Made by a program: the position numbers and the translations under genes | Part shown: in pieces, positions 1 through 6,054 of the stretch | Layout of the letters: every line of letters starts with the position of its first letter | Numbering within the stretch: position 1 is the first letter of the stretch | The notes under the pieces: generated by a model | Told to the model about the DNA's origin: nothing | The model's database searches: none | What the model saw: the letters and a program-made list of their open reading frames with translations, nothing else | Assembly (NCBI GenBank): GCA_022711195.1 | Contig: JAKLFN010000133.1 | Coordinates: 1-6,054 of the forward strand | DNA: 6,054 nucleotides | Source: Bacteroidota bacterium | GTDB taxonomy: Bacteria > Bacteroidota > Bacteroidia > Bacteroidales > VadinHA17 | Reading direction: 5' to 3'

Positions 1-1683
1 TATATGATCTATGACGGCGATCCAGTGGAAGCGCTGGTATATTTCAAGACGGAGACATCGCAGGCTAATGCAGCAGAAAGCGAATGCCCTAACTGTGGCA
101 ATATCGAAACAGAGAACATTCTTCATATCGTAGAGGTAAAAGTCATTGATAATGAGGGGCTGCCAGGAAAGGAGAGGCAGGTAAGCCCGAAGGAATGGTA
201 CGACAAGTACAAAAATAAAATGATGACGGCAGCGTCGCCGCCACAGCAAAAAATGCCTGTGCCTAAGAGCAATTTCAGGGTGCCACGCAAACCGGGCCAG
301 ATCAGGACATTCATAAAGAGGAATATAACACGCAAGTTTGCCGACAGGCAGTATATGACAATAAACCTGCTCGAAGCTCCCCTGCTGGCTGCGATCCTCG
401 GTTATATCTCGAAATACAGTGAAGAAGGAAAATACCTCTTCTCGACAAATATCAATTACCCGGTATTCCTTTTCATGTCGATAATTGTAGCGCTTTTCCT
501 GGGGCTGACGGTAAGCGCAGAAGAGATATACCGCGACAGGAAGATTCTTGAAAGGGAAAAGTTCCTGAACCTGAGCCGGCTCAGCTACCTTGTCTCAAAG
601 ATCAATTTCCTGTTTGTCCTTTCTGCTATACAGACTTTATCATTTGTCATCGCCGCAAGTCTGATCCTGGAAGTGAGGGGCATGCTTTTTCAGCAGTGGC
701 TGATACTGTTCTCGGTAGCATGTTTCGGCAATCTCCTCGGGCTTAACATATCGGCAGGCATGCGTACAGCTGTAAGCATCTATATACTTATTCCACTGCT
801 GCTGGTTCCACAGCTTATTTTAGGCGGGGCCATGATCAAGTTCGACGACCTGCATAAATCATTTACCCGGAAAGTATATGTCCCGGTAATAGGCGATGTG
901 ATGGCAACACGATGGGCTTATGAGGCTTTGTGTGTGGAACAATTCAGGTCGAATGCCTTCGAGAAACCGTTTTTTGACTATGACATGAAGCTTTCACAGG
1001 CAGAGTGGAATGCATCATTTCTTGTCCCAACTCTTAAAGTAAAAGTCGATGAATGTGTCGCTGCAGGCCTTGACCCGGAGTACCGTGAATATGCCGAGGA
1101 GAATTTTGTAAAGCTTAACCATCACCTGCCCCTGCTGGCTGAGATCTCAGGAATAAAACCAGGATCCTGGATGAAAAGCATGAATTACTCAGGCTTTACT
1201 AATGCTGCCGCTGTGAATGCAAAATTGTATCTCGACAGCATCAGGACCTACCTTAGAAAGGATATCAGGACCTGGACATACAGGCGTGACTCGGTTTATG
1301 AATCGAGGGCAGAAAAGATCGGGGAGGGTACGCTGCTTCGCCTCCGGGAGAGAGATTATAATGACCGCCTTGCCGATATTGTCCTTAACCGCCTTGCAAC
1401 AAATAAGATATATGAGTCGGAAAGACGACTGATACAAAAGTCGGATCCCATTTATATGCCGCCGGGATCAAAATACGGAAGAGCCCATTTTTTTGCTCCA
1501 TATAAAATGATCGGCAACCTGAGGATTGGAACACTCTTTTTTAATATTTCCATGGTATGGCTTATGACAATGGGATTATTCGTCACACTATATTATAACC
1601 TGCTTAAAAAATTCGTATTCTGGCTGGGCAGGTTCAAGCTGCCGATATGGAGAAAATTCGGAAGGGATCTGTTACAGATTTAA
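1..1683 (+). CDS. ABCG-like ABC transporter, permease part of a fused ATPase/permease (5' end outside window)
   Basis: The frame is open from base 1, so the ATG at base 4 is very unlikely to be the true start; the ATP-binding domain should lie upstream, outside the window. Residue numbers count from that ATG. The first 15 residues resemble the end of an ABCG-type ATPase, where a Y-x-G-x-P-x-E-A-x-x-Y-F pattern leads into the linker. A CPNC motif (28-31) and a polar linker follow. Predicted membrane segments lie near 118-136, 152-171, 199-221, 229-250, 257-277 and 508-531, six in all, as in ABC2-type ABCG permeases. Between segments 2 and 3 is the family's charged E-x-x-x-x-R-E-R-like stretch (174-186), and a TRWAYEAL motif (302-309) follows segment 5. 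Residues 278-505 form a very long loop, probably periplasmic. A basic tail ends the protein. By family it is an inner-membrane exporter or lipid/envelope transporter; the substrate cannot be read from the sequence. rsmA follows 24 bases later, so co-transcription is likely. Confidence 0.85.
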   Translation, partial: YMIYDGDPVEALVYFKTETSQANAAESECPNCGNIETENILHIVEVKVIDNEGLPGKERQVSPKEWYDKYKNKMMTAASPPQQKMPVPKSNFRVPRKPGQIRTFIKRNITRKFADRQYMTINLLEAPLLAAILGYISKYSEEGKYLFSTNINYPVFLFMSIIVALFLGLTVSAEEIYRDRKILEREKFLNLSRLSYLVSKINFLFVLSAIQTLSFVIAASLILEVRGMLFQQWLILFSVACFGNLLGLNISAGMRTAVSIYILIPLLLVPQLILGGAMIKFDDLHKSFTRKVYVPVIGDVMATRWAYEALCVEQFRSNAFEKPFFDYDMKLSQAEWNASFLVPTLKVKVDECVAAGLDPEYREYAEENFVKLNHHLPLLAEISGIKPGSWMKSMNYSGFTNAAAVNAKLYLDSIRTYLRKDIRTWTYRRDSVYESRAEKIGEGTLLRLRERDYNDRLADIVLNRLATNKIYESERRLIQKSDPIYMPPGSKYGRAHFFAPYKMIGNLRIGTLFFNISMVWLMTMGLFVTLYYNLLKKFVFWLGRFKLPIWRKFGRDLLQI

Positions 1684-1707
1684 CAGAAATAAATAATCTT
1701 AGTTAAT

Positions 1708-2490
1708 ATGGGCAGGGTGCAGGCAAAGAAGAACCTTGGACAACATTTCCTGAAAGATAAAAGTATTGCTTTGAGGATAGCTTCGTCGCTCACCGGCGAA
1801 GGATATGAATCTGTTCTTGAGGTTGGCCCGGGCACAGGCATTCTCACCGGATTCCTTCTGGAAAGGAATTTTGCCGATTTCAGGGTTATAGAGATAGACA
1901 ATGAGTCGGTGTATTTCCTTAAGGAGAAGTTCCCGTCATTTAATAACATCATCAGGGGCGATTTCCTGGTGACTGACCTGAGCGCCGAATTTAATGGCCG
2001 GCTGGCGGTGATAGGGAATTTTCCCTACAACATTTCCACACAGATATTGTTCAGGATACTCGATTACAGGGAGCAGGTGACAGAGCTGTGCGGCATGTTC
2101 CAGAAAGAGGTTGCTGAAAGGGTGTGTGCTTCGCCCGGAAGCAGGACTTATGGAATCATAAGTGTTCTTATCCAGGCATTCTATGATGCCGAATATCTCT
2201 TTACTGTTCCGGAGCATGTTTTCTCACCTCCACCTAAAGTGAAATCGGGTGTAATAAGGCTCCGGCGTAACATGACTACTGAACTGGGATGCGACGAGAC
2301 ATTGTTCATAAAAGTTGTCAAGGCCGGATTCAACCAGAGAAGAAAGACGCTCCGTAATTCGATTAAGTCGGCCTTCAGCCTGAAAAATGAAGAAAACGAA
2401 TATTTCACTCTCAGGCCGGAACAGCTTTCAGTAAAGCAGTTTATTGAACTGACAAACTGGATTGAAAAGAACAGGATATCAGGTAAATGA
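1708..2490 (+). CDS. rsmA: 16S rRNA (adenine(1518)-N(6)/adenine(1519)-N(6))-dimethyltransferase RsmA (KsgA)
   Basis: RsmA dimethylates two adjacent adenines in the 3'-terminal helix 45 of 16S rRNA, using S-adenosylmethionine, late in 30S subunit assembly; its loss gives kasugamycin resistance in many bacteria. The 260-residue length is normal. Visible motifs in order: NLGQHFL at 9-15 (N-terminal family signature), the SAM-binding loop VLEVGPGTG at 36-44, an acidic residue after strand 2 (IEID, 61-64), GDFL at 84-87, the catalytic NFPYNIS at 104-110 (motif IV, N-x-P-Y), QKEVAERV at 132-139, [10 protein letters not shown] at 171-180, and a basic [11 protein letters not shown] in the C-terminal rRNA-binding domain (208-218). 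All key motifs are intact. The ATG at 1708 fits because the conserved [10 protein letters not shown] begins five residues in. No Shine-Dalgarno is seen upstream, as is common in Bacteroidota. The gene lies 24 bases after the ABCG-like gene, and its last 12 bases overlap the convergent permease gene. Confidence 0.97.
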   Translation: MGRVQAKKNLGQHFLKDKSIALRIASSLTGEGYESVLEVGPGTGILTGFLLERNFADFRVIEIDNESVYFLKEKFPSFNNIIRGDFLVTDLSAEFNGRLAVIGNFPYNISTQILFRILDYREQVTELCGMFQKEVAERVCASPGSRTYGIISVLIQAFYDAEYLFTVPEHVFSPPPKVKSGVIRLRRNMTTELGCDETLFIKVVKAGFNQRRKTLRNSIKSAFSLKNEENEYFTLRPEQLSVKQFIELTNWIEKNRISGK

Positions 2491-3729
2491 ATAGCCTATA
2501 GCATCGACAGGGTTCATCCGTGCGGCAGCGTATGCAGGTGCATAACCGGCTATGATCCCGATTATACCTGATATCACCACAGCCAGGATTATATTCGCAA
2601 ATGTCAGGTACATATTAAGTTCCCACAGGTAGTTTACGAAGATGCTTGCGATGAATATCAGGAAAACGCCAAGCAGGCCGCCGATCACCGAGAGAAGCAC
2701 TGACTCAAAGAGGAACTGGAAAAGAATGAATGAACGTTTTGCTCCCAGGGCTTTCTGAATACCGATGATGTTTGTTCGTTCGCGGACAGAGACAAACATT
2801 ATATTGGCAATACCGAATCCGCCGACAAGAATTGCAAAGCCTCCTATCAGCCAGCCTCCTATATTTATACCTGCAAAGACTCCTTCGAATCCCTGTGTCA
2901 GCATGCTCGCCTTGTTGATCGAGAAATTTGTTGTTTCGTCGGGGCGGAGTTTACGGGCAGCTCTCAGGGTCATTGTTATTTCGTCGGTCAGCTCCTGTAC
3001 AGGAACCTTTTCTTTTGCCCTGACCATTACCATTGAATTGAGAAAGCGGCTTCTCATGTTTATGAAAGTACGTCCGAAATTATATGGAATAGCTGTTGCT
3101 TCATCCATACCGCTGTCGCTGATTCCGCCTTTTCCCTCCTTTTTAAAAACACCAATGACGTTTGTCCTGTATCCTCCGACGATGATCTGTTTTCCTACCG
3201 GTTCAGCATCATCGAAAAGTCTTCTTGCAACTTCATAACCAATGATCGCCACATTTCTTCCTGCAGCAGATTCTTCGGGAGAGAAATACCTGCCTTTTTC
3301 GATCTCGAACGATCGCAGGTTCTCAAATTCATGTGTCACGGCCACCACCGCTGCATCATTTGCCTGGTTCTGGCGGTACTTGATCGTCTGCGGCGAATAA
3401 ACATAAAAACAGGCAGCATCAGTTTTTGTCGATTTATCGAGTACAGCCTCATAATCGGATGTTGAAACGGCTGGCCATTTCATGATGTCCCACCATGCCA
3501 GGTTCGGATCAAATGACCAGGGCCATTTCTGTACATAGACAACATTCTCACCCAGCGTCGCAATAGAGTCGCGGATCGATTTTTCCATCCAGTCGAGAAC
3601 AGTAAAGACTGAGATAATTGAAAAAATCCCGATAGTTATGCCGAAAAGCGACAGAAAAGTCCTTAATTTATTGACAACCACCGACTTGACGGAAAAGATA
3701 AAACTCTCCTTTAATAACCTGAAAAACAT
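2479..3729 (-). CDS. MacB/FtsX-family ABC transporter permease
   Basis: This is a stand-alone inner-membrane permease of the MacB type (type VII ABC fold), without its own ATPase. From the ATG at 3729 it is 416 residues. Segment 1 is near 25-45, just after the [15 protein letters not shown] stretch typical of the family. A periplasmic MacB-like core domain covers about 46-285 and includes a GRYFSPEE motif and IIG-x-x-VARRLF. Segment 2 is near 287-309, followed by the coupling-helix motif [18 protein letters not shown] (315-332). Segments 3 and 4 are near 335-360 and 374-397, and the tail carries the conserved A-x-x-NPVDAI pattern. Family members usually work with a LolD/MacB-like ATPase in mechanotransmission, lipoprotein or efflux roles; no partner is in the window and the substrate is unknown. 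The frame extends to a TTG at 3762, but that codon sits in a likely promoter element and the ATG at 3729 gives the usual family N-terminus (MFFRLLKES), so the shorter start is preferred. Upstream is only a weak AGG. Confidence 0.9.
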   Translation of the reverse strand: MFFRLLKESFIFSVKSVVVNKLRTFLSLFGITIGIFSIISVFTVLDWMEKSIRDSIATLGENVVYVQKWPWSFDPNLAWWDIMKWPAVSTSDYEAVLDKSTKTDAACFYVYSPQTIKYRQNQANDAAVVAVTHEFENLRSFEIEKGRYFSPEESAAGRNVAIIGYEVARRLFDDAEPVGKQIIVGGYRTNVIGVFKKEGKGGISDSGMDEATAIPYNFGRTFINMRSRFLNSMVMVRAKEKVPVQELTDEITMTLRAARKLRPDETTNFSINKASMLTQGFEGVFAGINIGGWLIGGFAILVGGFGIANIMFVSVRERTNIIGIQKALGAKRSFILFQFLFESVLLSVIGGLLGVFLIFIASIFVNYLWELNMYLTFANIILAVVISGIIGIIAGYAPAYAAARMNPVDAIGYSFT

Positions 3730-3759
3730 TACCTGTCGTTTAATCACAAAATTGAAGAC

Positions 3760-3767
3760 CAAAGATA
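3760..3767 (-). promoter_or_regulatory. candidate -7 promoter element for the FtsX-type permease
   Basis: On the minus strand these bases read TATCTTTG, an exact match to the Bacteroidota -7 consensus TAnnTTTG. It lies 30 bases before the ATG at 3729, which would give a 5' leader of roughly 20-25 bases. No convincing TTTG-type -33 element is seen at the usual spacing, so the call rests on one element and its position. Confidence 0.4.
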
Positions 3768-3837
3768 ATAAAAATCATATGCGGTGGCGTTGAAAAATTC
3801 TTAATTGCCCCTATGCTGATAATCATATTTTTAAATT

Positions 3838-3868
3838 GTTGGGAATAATAAAAAAATATATACTTTTA
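3838..3868 (+). promoter_or_regulatory. candidate promoter for purH-mreB
   Basis: GTTG at 3838-3841 resembles the Bacteroidota -33 element (TTTG) and TACTTTTA at 3861-3868 resembles the -7 element (TAnnTTTG, last base mismatched). They are 19 bases apart, which suits the phylum. Transcription would start near 3873-3876, leaving a leader of about 35 bases before purH. The surroundings are strongly A+T-rich, so a chance match is possible. Confidence 0.4.
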
Positions 3869-3871
3869 ATC

Positions 3872-3891
3872 GCCCGTAAAACCTGCCGGGC
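3872..3891 (+). other. small hairpin in the purH leader
   Basis: GCCCG at 3872-3876 pairs perfectly with CGGGC at 3887-3891 around a 10-base loop, leaving 17 bases before the purH start codon. It is the only G+C-rich patch in an A+T-rich spacer. If the candidate promoter is right, the stem would sit almost at the 5' end of the transcript, where it could protect the mRNA. It has no U-tract, so it is not an intrinsic terminator, and it is too small to be a known purine riboswitch. Confidence 0.35.
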
Positions 3892-3908
3892 AATCAACAA
3901 ACAAGGCT

Positions 3909-5432
3909 ATGAATGATATAAAAATTAAGAGTGCATTAATATCTGTTTTTTATAAAGACGGACTCGACGAAATAGTAAAAATCCTTCACAGCCTTGATGT
4001 TAAAATATGGTCGACAGGGGGCACTTATAATTTTATCCGCGACCTGGGCATTTCTGCCGAAAAGGTTGAGGACCTGACGACATATCCTTCTATCCTTGGC
4101 GGAAGAGTGAAGACACTCCATCCTCTTGTATTCGGAGGTATACTGGCACGAAGGGAAAATGCCGACGACTGCAGGCAGATGGAGGAATATAAGATTCCCG
4201 GTATTGACCTGGTGATTGTTGACCTTTATCCATTTGAGGAGACAGTCAGGAAGGTCTCCTCCGGGGAAGAAATTATCGAAAAGATTGACATTGGCGGCAT
4301 TTCGCTTATCAGGGCTGCTGCAAAAAACTATAATGATGTTCTGATCGTTCCGGGAAGAGAACAGTACGCTTCACTTAAGAGCCTGCTGGAGCAGAAGAAA
4401 GGTATGACATCTCTTGCAGAACGACGTCATTTTGCTGCTGAAGCATTTAAGACGACATCAAATTACGATACAGCCATATTCAAATACTTCAACAGGGAAG
4501 AAAAAATAGAAGTCTTCCGTGAAAGCATAGATGAAACATACCCTCTGAGGTACGGTGAAAATCCGCATCAGAAAGGCATTTTTTATGGCAACACAGGGCA
4601 GCTCTTTGACAAGCTCCATGGCAAGGACATTTCATATAACAATCTGCTCGATATTGAATCGGCTCTCAGTCTTATTGATGAATTCACCGAGACAACTGTC
4701 GTCATTATCAAGCATAACAATGCATGCGGCGTTGCTTCGCGGCCTGATCTGGCAGGAGCCTGGAAAGATGCTCTTGCCTGTGACCCCGTATCAGCATACG
4801 GAGGTGTGATTGTAACAAATGTTACAATTGATGAAGCATCTGCTGAAGAGATCGATAAGATCTTCTTTGAGATTATCATTGCACCGGGCTTTGACGGGAA
4901 AGCTGTTGAAATACTTTCGCAAAAGAAAAACAGGATAATCTTAAAGAGAAATTCTGTTCTCAGGAACAGCGACAACTTCAGGGCACTGCTTAACGGTGTG
5001 CTGTGGCAGGAAAGAGACAACAGCACACAGACCGCAAAGGATATGAAGCCGGTTACTACAAGGATTCCGGAACCCCGGGAAACCGACGACCTCGTTTTTG
5101 CAAACATCATCGTCAAACACAGCAAGTCGAACGCAATAGTCCTGGTAAAGAATAAACAGCTCTGTGCCAGCGGTATAGGACAGACATCAAGAGTAGATGC
5201 CCTGAAACAGGCCATCGATAAGGCTAAATCATTCGGATTCGATCTCAATGGAGCCGTCATGGCTTCAGACGCGTTCTTCCCGTTTGCAGATTGTGTTGAG
5301 ATAGCACATAAGGCTGGCATTAATGCTGTTGTGGAACCCGGAGGATCGGTACGCGACAAGGATTCTATAGACTACTGTATTGCAAACGGAATGGCAATGG
5401 TATTTACAGGAATAAGGCATTTTAAACATTAA
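3909..5432 (+). CDS. purH: bifunctional AICAR formyltransferase / IMP cyclohydrolase PurH
   Basis: PurH carries out the last two steps of de novo purine synthesis in the cytoplasm: it formylates AICAR with 10-formyl-tetrahydrofolate to give FAICAR, then closes the ring to IMP. The length of 507 residues is normal, with no frameshift. The N-terminal MGS-like cyclohydrolase domain (about 1-140) shows STGGTYNFI at 35-43, GGRVKTLHP at 64-72, DLVIVDLYPFE at 100-110 and IDIGGISLIRAAAKN at 126-140. The transformylase part shows LRYGENPHQ at 213-221, the catalytic Lys-His in KHNNACGVA at 268-276, DPVSAYGGV at 292-300, SDAFFPFADCVEIA at 453-466, EPGGSVRDKDSI at 476-487 and the C-terminal GIRHFKH. All active-site motifs look intact. 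The start gives the usual KSALISVFYKDGL N-terminus; an AGG lies only two bases before the ATG, too close for a normal ribosome binding site. It is divergent from the FtsX-type permease and 21 bases upstream of mreB, so probably co-transcribed with mreB. Confidence 0.98.
   Translation: MNDIKIKSALISVFYKDGLDEIVKILHSLDVKIWSTGGTYNFIRDLGISAEKVEDLTTYPSILGGRVKTLHPLVFGGILARRENADDCRQMEEYKIPGIDLVIVDLYPFEETVRKVSSGEEIIEKIDIGGISLIRAAAKNYNDVLIVPGREQYASLKSLLEQKKGMTSLAERRHFAAEAFKTTSNYDTAIFKYFNREEKIEVFRESIDETYPLRYGENPHQKGIFYGNTGQLFDKLHGKDISYNNLLDIESALSLIDEFTETTVVIIKHNNACGVASRPDLAGAWKDALACDPVSAYGGVIVTNVTIDEASAEEIDKIFFEIIIAPGFDGKAVEILSQKKNRIILKRNSVLRNSDNFRALLNGVLWQERDNSTQTAKDMKPVTTRIPEPRETDDLVFANIIVKHSKSNAIVLVKNKQLCASGIGQTSRVDALKQAIDKAKSFGFDLNGAVMASDAFFPFADCVEIAHKAGINAVVEPGGSVRDKDSIDYCIANGMAMVFTGIRHFKH
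4809..4828. repeat. perfect 8-bp inverted repeat inside purH
   Basis: ATTGTAAC (4809-4816) and GTTACAAT (4821-4828) are exact reverse complements around AAAT. The repeat lies within the purH codons for I-V-T-N-V-T-I, where alternating Val/Thr/Ile codons can generate such symmetry by chance. It resembles a dyad operator in shape but is in the middle of the gene, about 900 bases from the start, so I assign no function. Confidence 0.6.
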
Positions 5433-5453
5433 TAATATAATATATTTCATTCA

Positions 5454-6054
5454 ATGGGACTATTTTCATTTTTAACGCAGGAGATTGCTATAGATCTGGG
5501 TACGGCAAATACGATCATCATTCATAACGACAAGATCGTTGTCGACGAACCATCGATCGTTGCCATAGATAAAAATTCCGGCAAGCTGATAGCAATAGGG
5601 GAGCAGGCAAGGCAGATGCACGGAAAGACACATGAAAACATAAAAACGATAAGACCTCTTCACGACGGCGTTATTGCCGACTTTAATGCCGCAGAGCTTA
5701 TGATCAGGGGAATGATCAAGATGATCACCAAAGGGCCGCAGCTTTTTGCCCCTTCTCTGAAAATGGTGGTAGGAATACCTTCAGGAAGTACCGAAGTGGA
5801 GATCCGTGCCGTACGCGACTCATCAGAGCATGCCGGTGGCCGTGATGTTTATATGATTCATGAGCCTATGGCAGCCGCAATAGGCATTGGACTTGATGTT
5901 CTGGCTCCAGAAGGATCGATGGTGATCGATATAGGAGGAGGCACCACTGAGATTGCCGTTATTGCCCTCGGAGGGATCGTCTGTAACAAATCGATCAGGA
6001 TAGCAGGTGATGGCTTTACCTCAGATATACAGGCCTATATGAGACATCAGCATA
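5454..6054 (+). CDS. mreB: rod shape-determining protein MreB (3' end outside window)
   Basis: MreB is the bacterial actin homologue. It polymerises under the inner membrane with ATP and guides the elongation machinery (MreC, MreD, RodA, PBP2) that keeps cells rod-shaped. The reading frame from the ATG at 5454 is open to the right edge, giving 200 codons plus one base; the family is about 340 residues, so roughly 40% is missing. Visible actin-fold motifs: the phosphate-1 loop DLGTANT at 14-20, the EPMAAAIG stretch at 137-144, the phosphate-2 loop DIGGGTTEIAVI at 159-170, and IAGDGF at 183-188. VVGIPSG at 105-111 and RPLHDGVIADF at 67-77 are also typical of MreB. The N-terminus MGLFSFLTQE is short and partly hydrophobic, consistent with membrane attachment. 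It begins 21 bases after the purH stop, without a Shine-Dalgarno or convincing promoter of its own, so it probably shares purH's transcript. mreC and mreD are expected next, beyond the window. Confidence 0.97.
   Translation, partial: MGLFSFLTQEIAIDLGTANTIIIHNDKIVVDEPSIVAIDKNSGKLIAIGEQARQMHGKTHENIKTIRPLHDGVIADFNAAELMIRGMIKMITKGPQLFAPSLKMVVGIPSGSTEVEIRAVRDSSEHAGGRDVYMIHEPMAAAIGIGLDVLAPEGSMVIDIGGGTTEIAVIALGGIVCNKSIRIAGDGFTSDIQAYMRHQH

Noticed and set aside
4..6. ATG at base 4 as the true start of the ABCG-like protein
   Set aside because: The frame is open to the left edge, and the first residues already match the interior of the ATPase-linker region, so the gene is truncated by the window.
1240..1273. 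Direct repeat ATCAGGACCT at 1240-1249 and 1264-1273
   Set aside because: The copies encode I-R-T in similar helical contexts of the ABCG-like protein, eight codons apart; two short copies are not enough for a repeat element.
2440..2560. Search for a terminator at the rsmA/permease junction
   Set aside because: No stem followed by a T-run on either strand could be found, so no terminator is annotated.
2765..3238. 157-codon open frame on the plus strand opposite the FtsX-type permease
   Set aside because: It is antisense to conserved permease sequence, low in complexity (many Pro, Ser, Ile), and lacks any domain signature or promoter.
4583..5359. 258-codon open frame on the minus strand opposite purH
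   Set aside because: It lies entirely antisense to a fully conserved purH, has no recognisable motif, and has the Ser/Leu/Ile-rich composition expected of a shadow frame.
5441..5448. TATATTTC as a possible -7 element for mreB
   Set aside because: It lies only five bases before the ATG, has no -33 partner, and sits in an A+T-rich spacer where such matches are expected by chance.
5472..5663. 63-codon open frame on the minus strand within mreB
   Set aside because: It is antisense to the highly conserved MreB N-terminal region and has no supporting features.

Overview
The window looks like chromosomal core DNA from a member of the Bacteroidota, probably an uncultured Bacteroidales-like lineage. 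Three things suggest this. The purH-mreB gene order is typical of that phylum. The two ABC-type membrane proteins have the sequence style of Bacteroidota families. None of the four visible start codons has a well-placed Shine-Dalgarno sequence, while candidate TAnnTTTG-type promoter elements occur in the one real intergenic region. Base composition is moderate and even, and I see no sign of mobile DNA, RNA genes or CRISPR.

Layout: (1) 1-1683, plus strand, is the C-terminal part of a large ABCG-like exporter (a fused ATPase/permease cut by the left edge). (2) 1708-2490, plus strand, is rsmA/ksgA, the 16S rRNA adenine dimethyltransferase, 24 bases downstream. (3) 2479-3729, minus strand, is a stand-alone MacB/FtsX-type ABC permease that runs convergently into rsmA, with a 12-base overlap of the two 3' ends. 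(4) 3730-3908 is the only sizeable non-coding stretch (179 bases). It separates two divergent genes and carries a candidate promoter for each, plus a small hairpin in the purH leader. (5) 3909-5432, plus strand, is purH, a bifunctional enzyme for the last two steps of IMP synthesis. (6) 5454-6054, plus strand, is the first 200 codons of mreB, cut by the right edge and therefore without a stop codon in the window.

The genes fall into three likely transcription units: exporter-rsmA (rightward), the FtsX-type permease (leftward), and purH-mreB (rightward, presumably continuing into mreC, mreD and other cell-shape genes beyond the window). They do not form one pathway. This is a housekeeping region: rRNA modification, purine synthesis, cell shape and two envelope ABC transport components. 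I did not find a convincing new biological system. The most interesting points are the unusually long loop in the ABCG-like permease, the convergent gene overlap without a visible terminator, and the compact divergent promoter region that settles the start of the FtsX-type permease.
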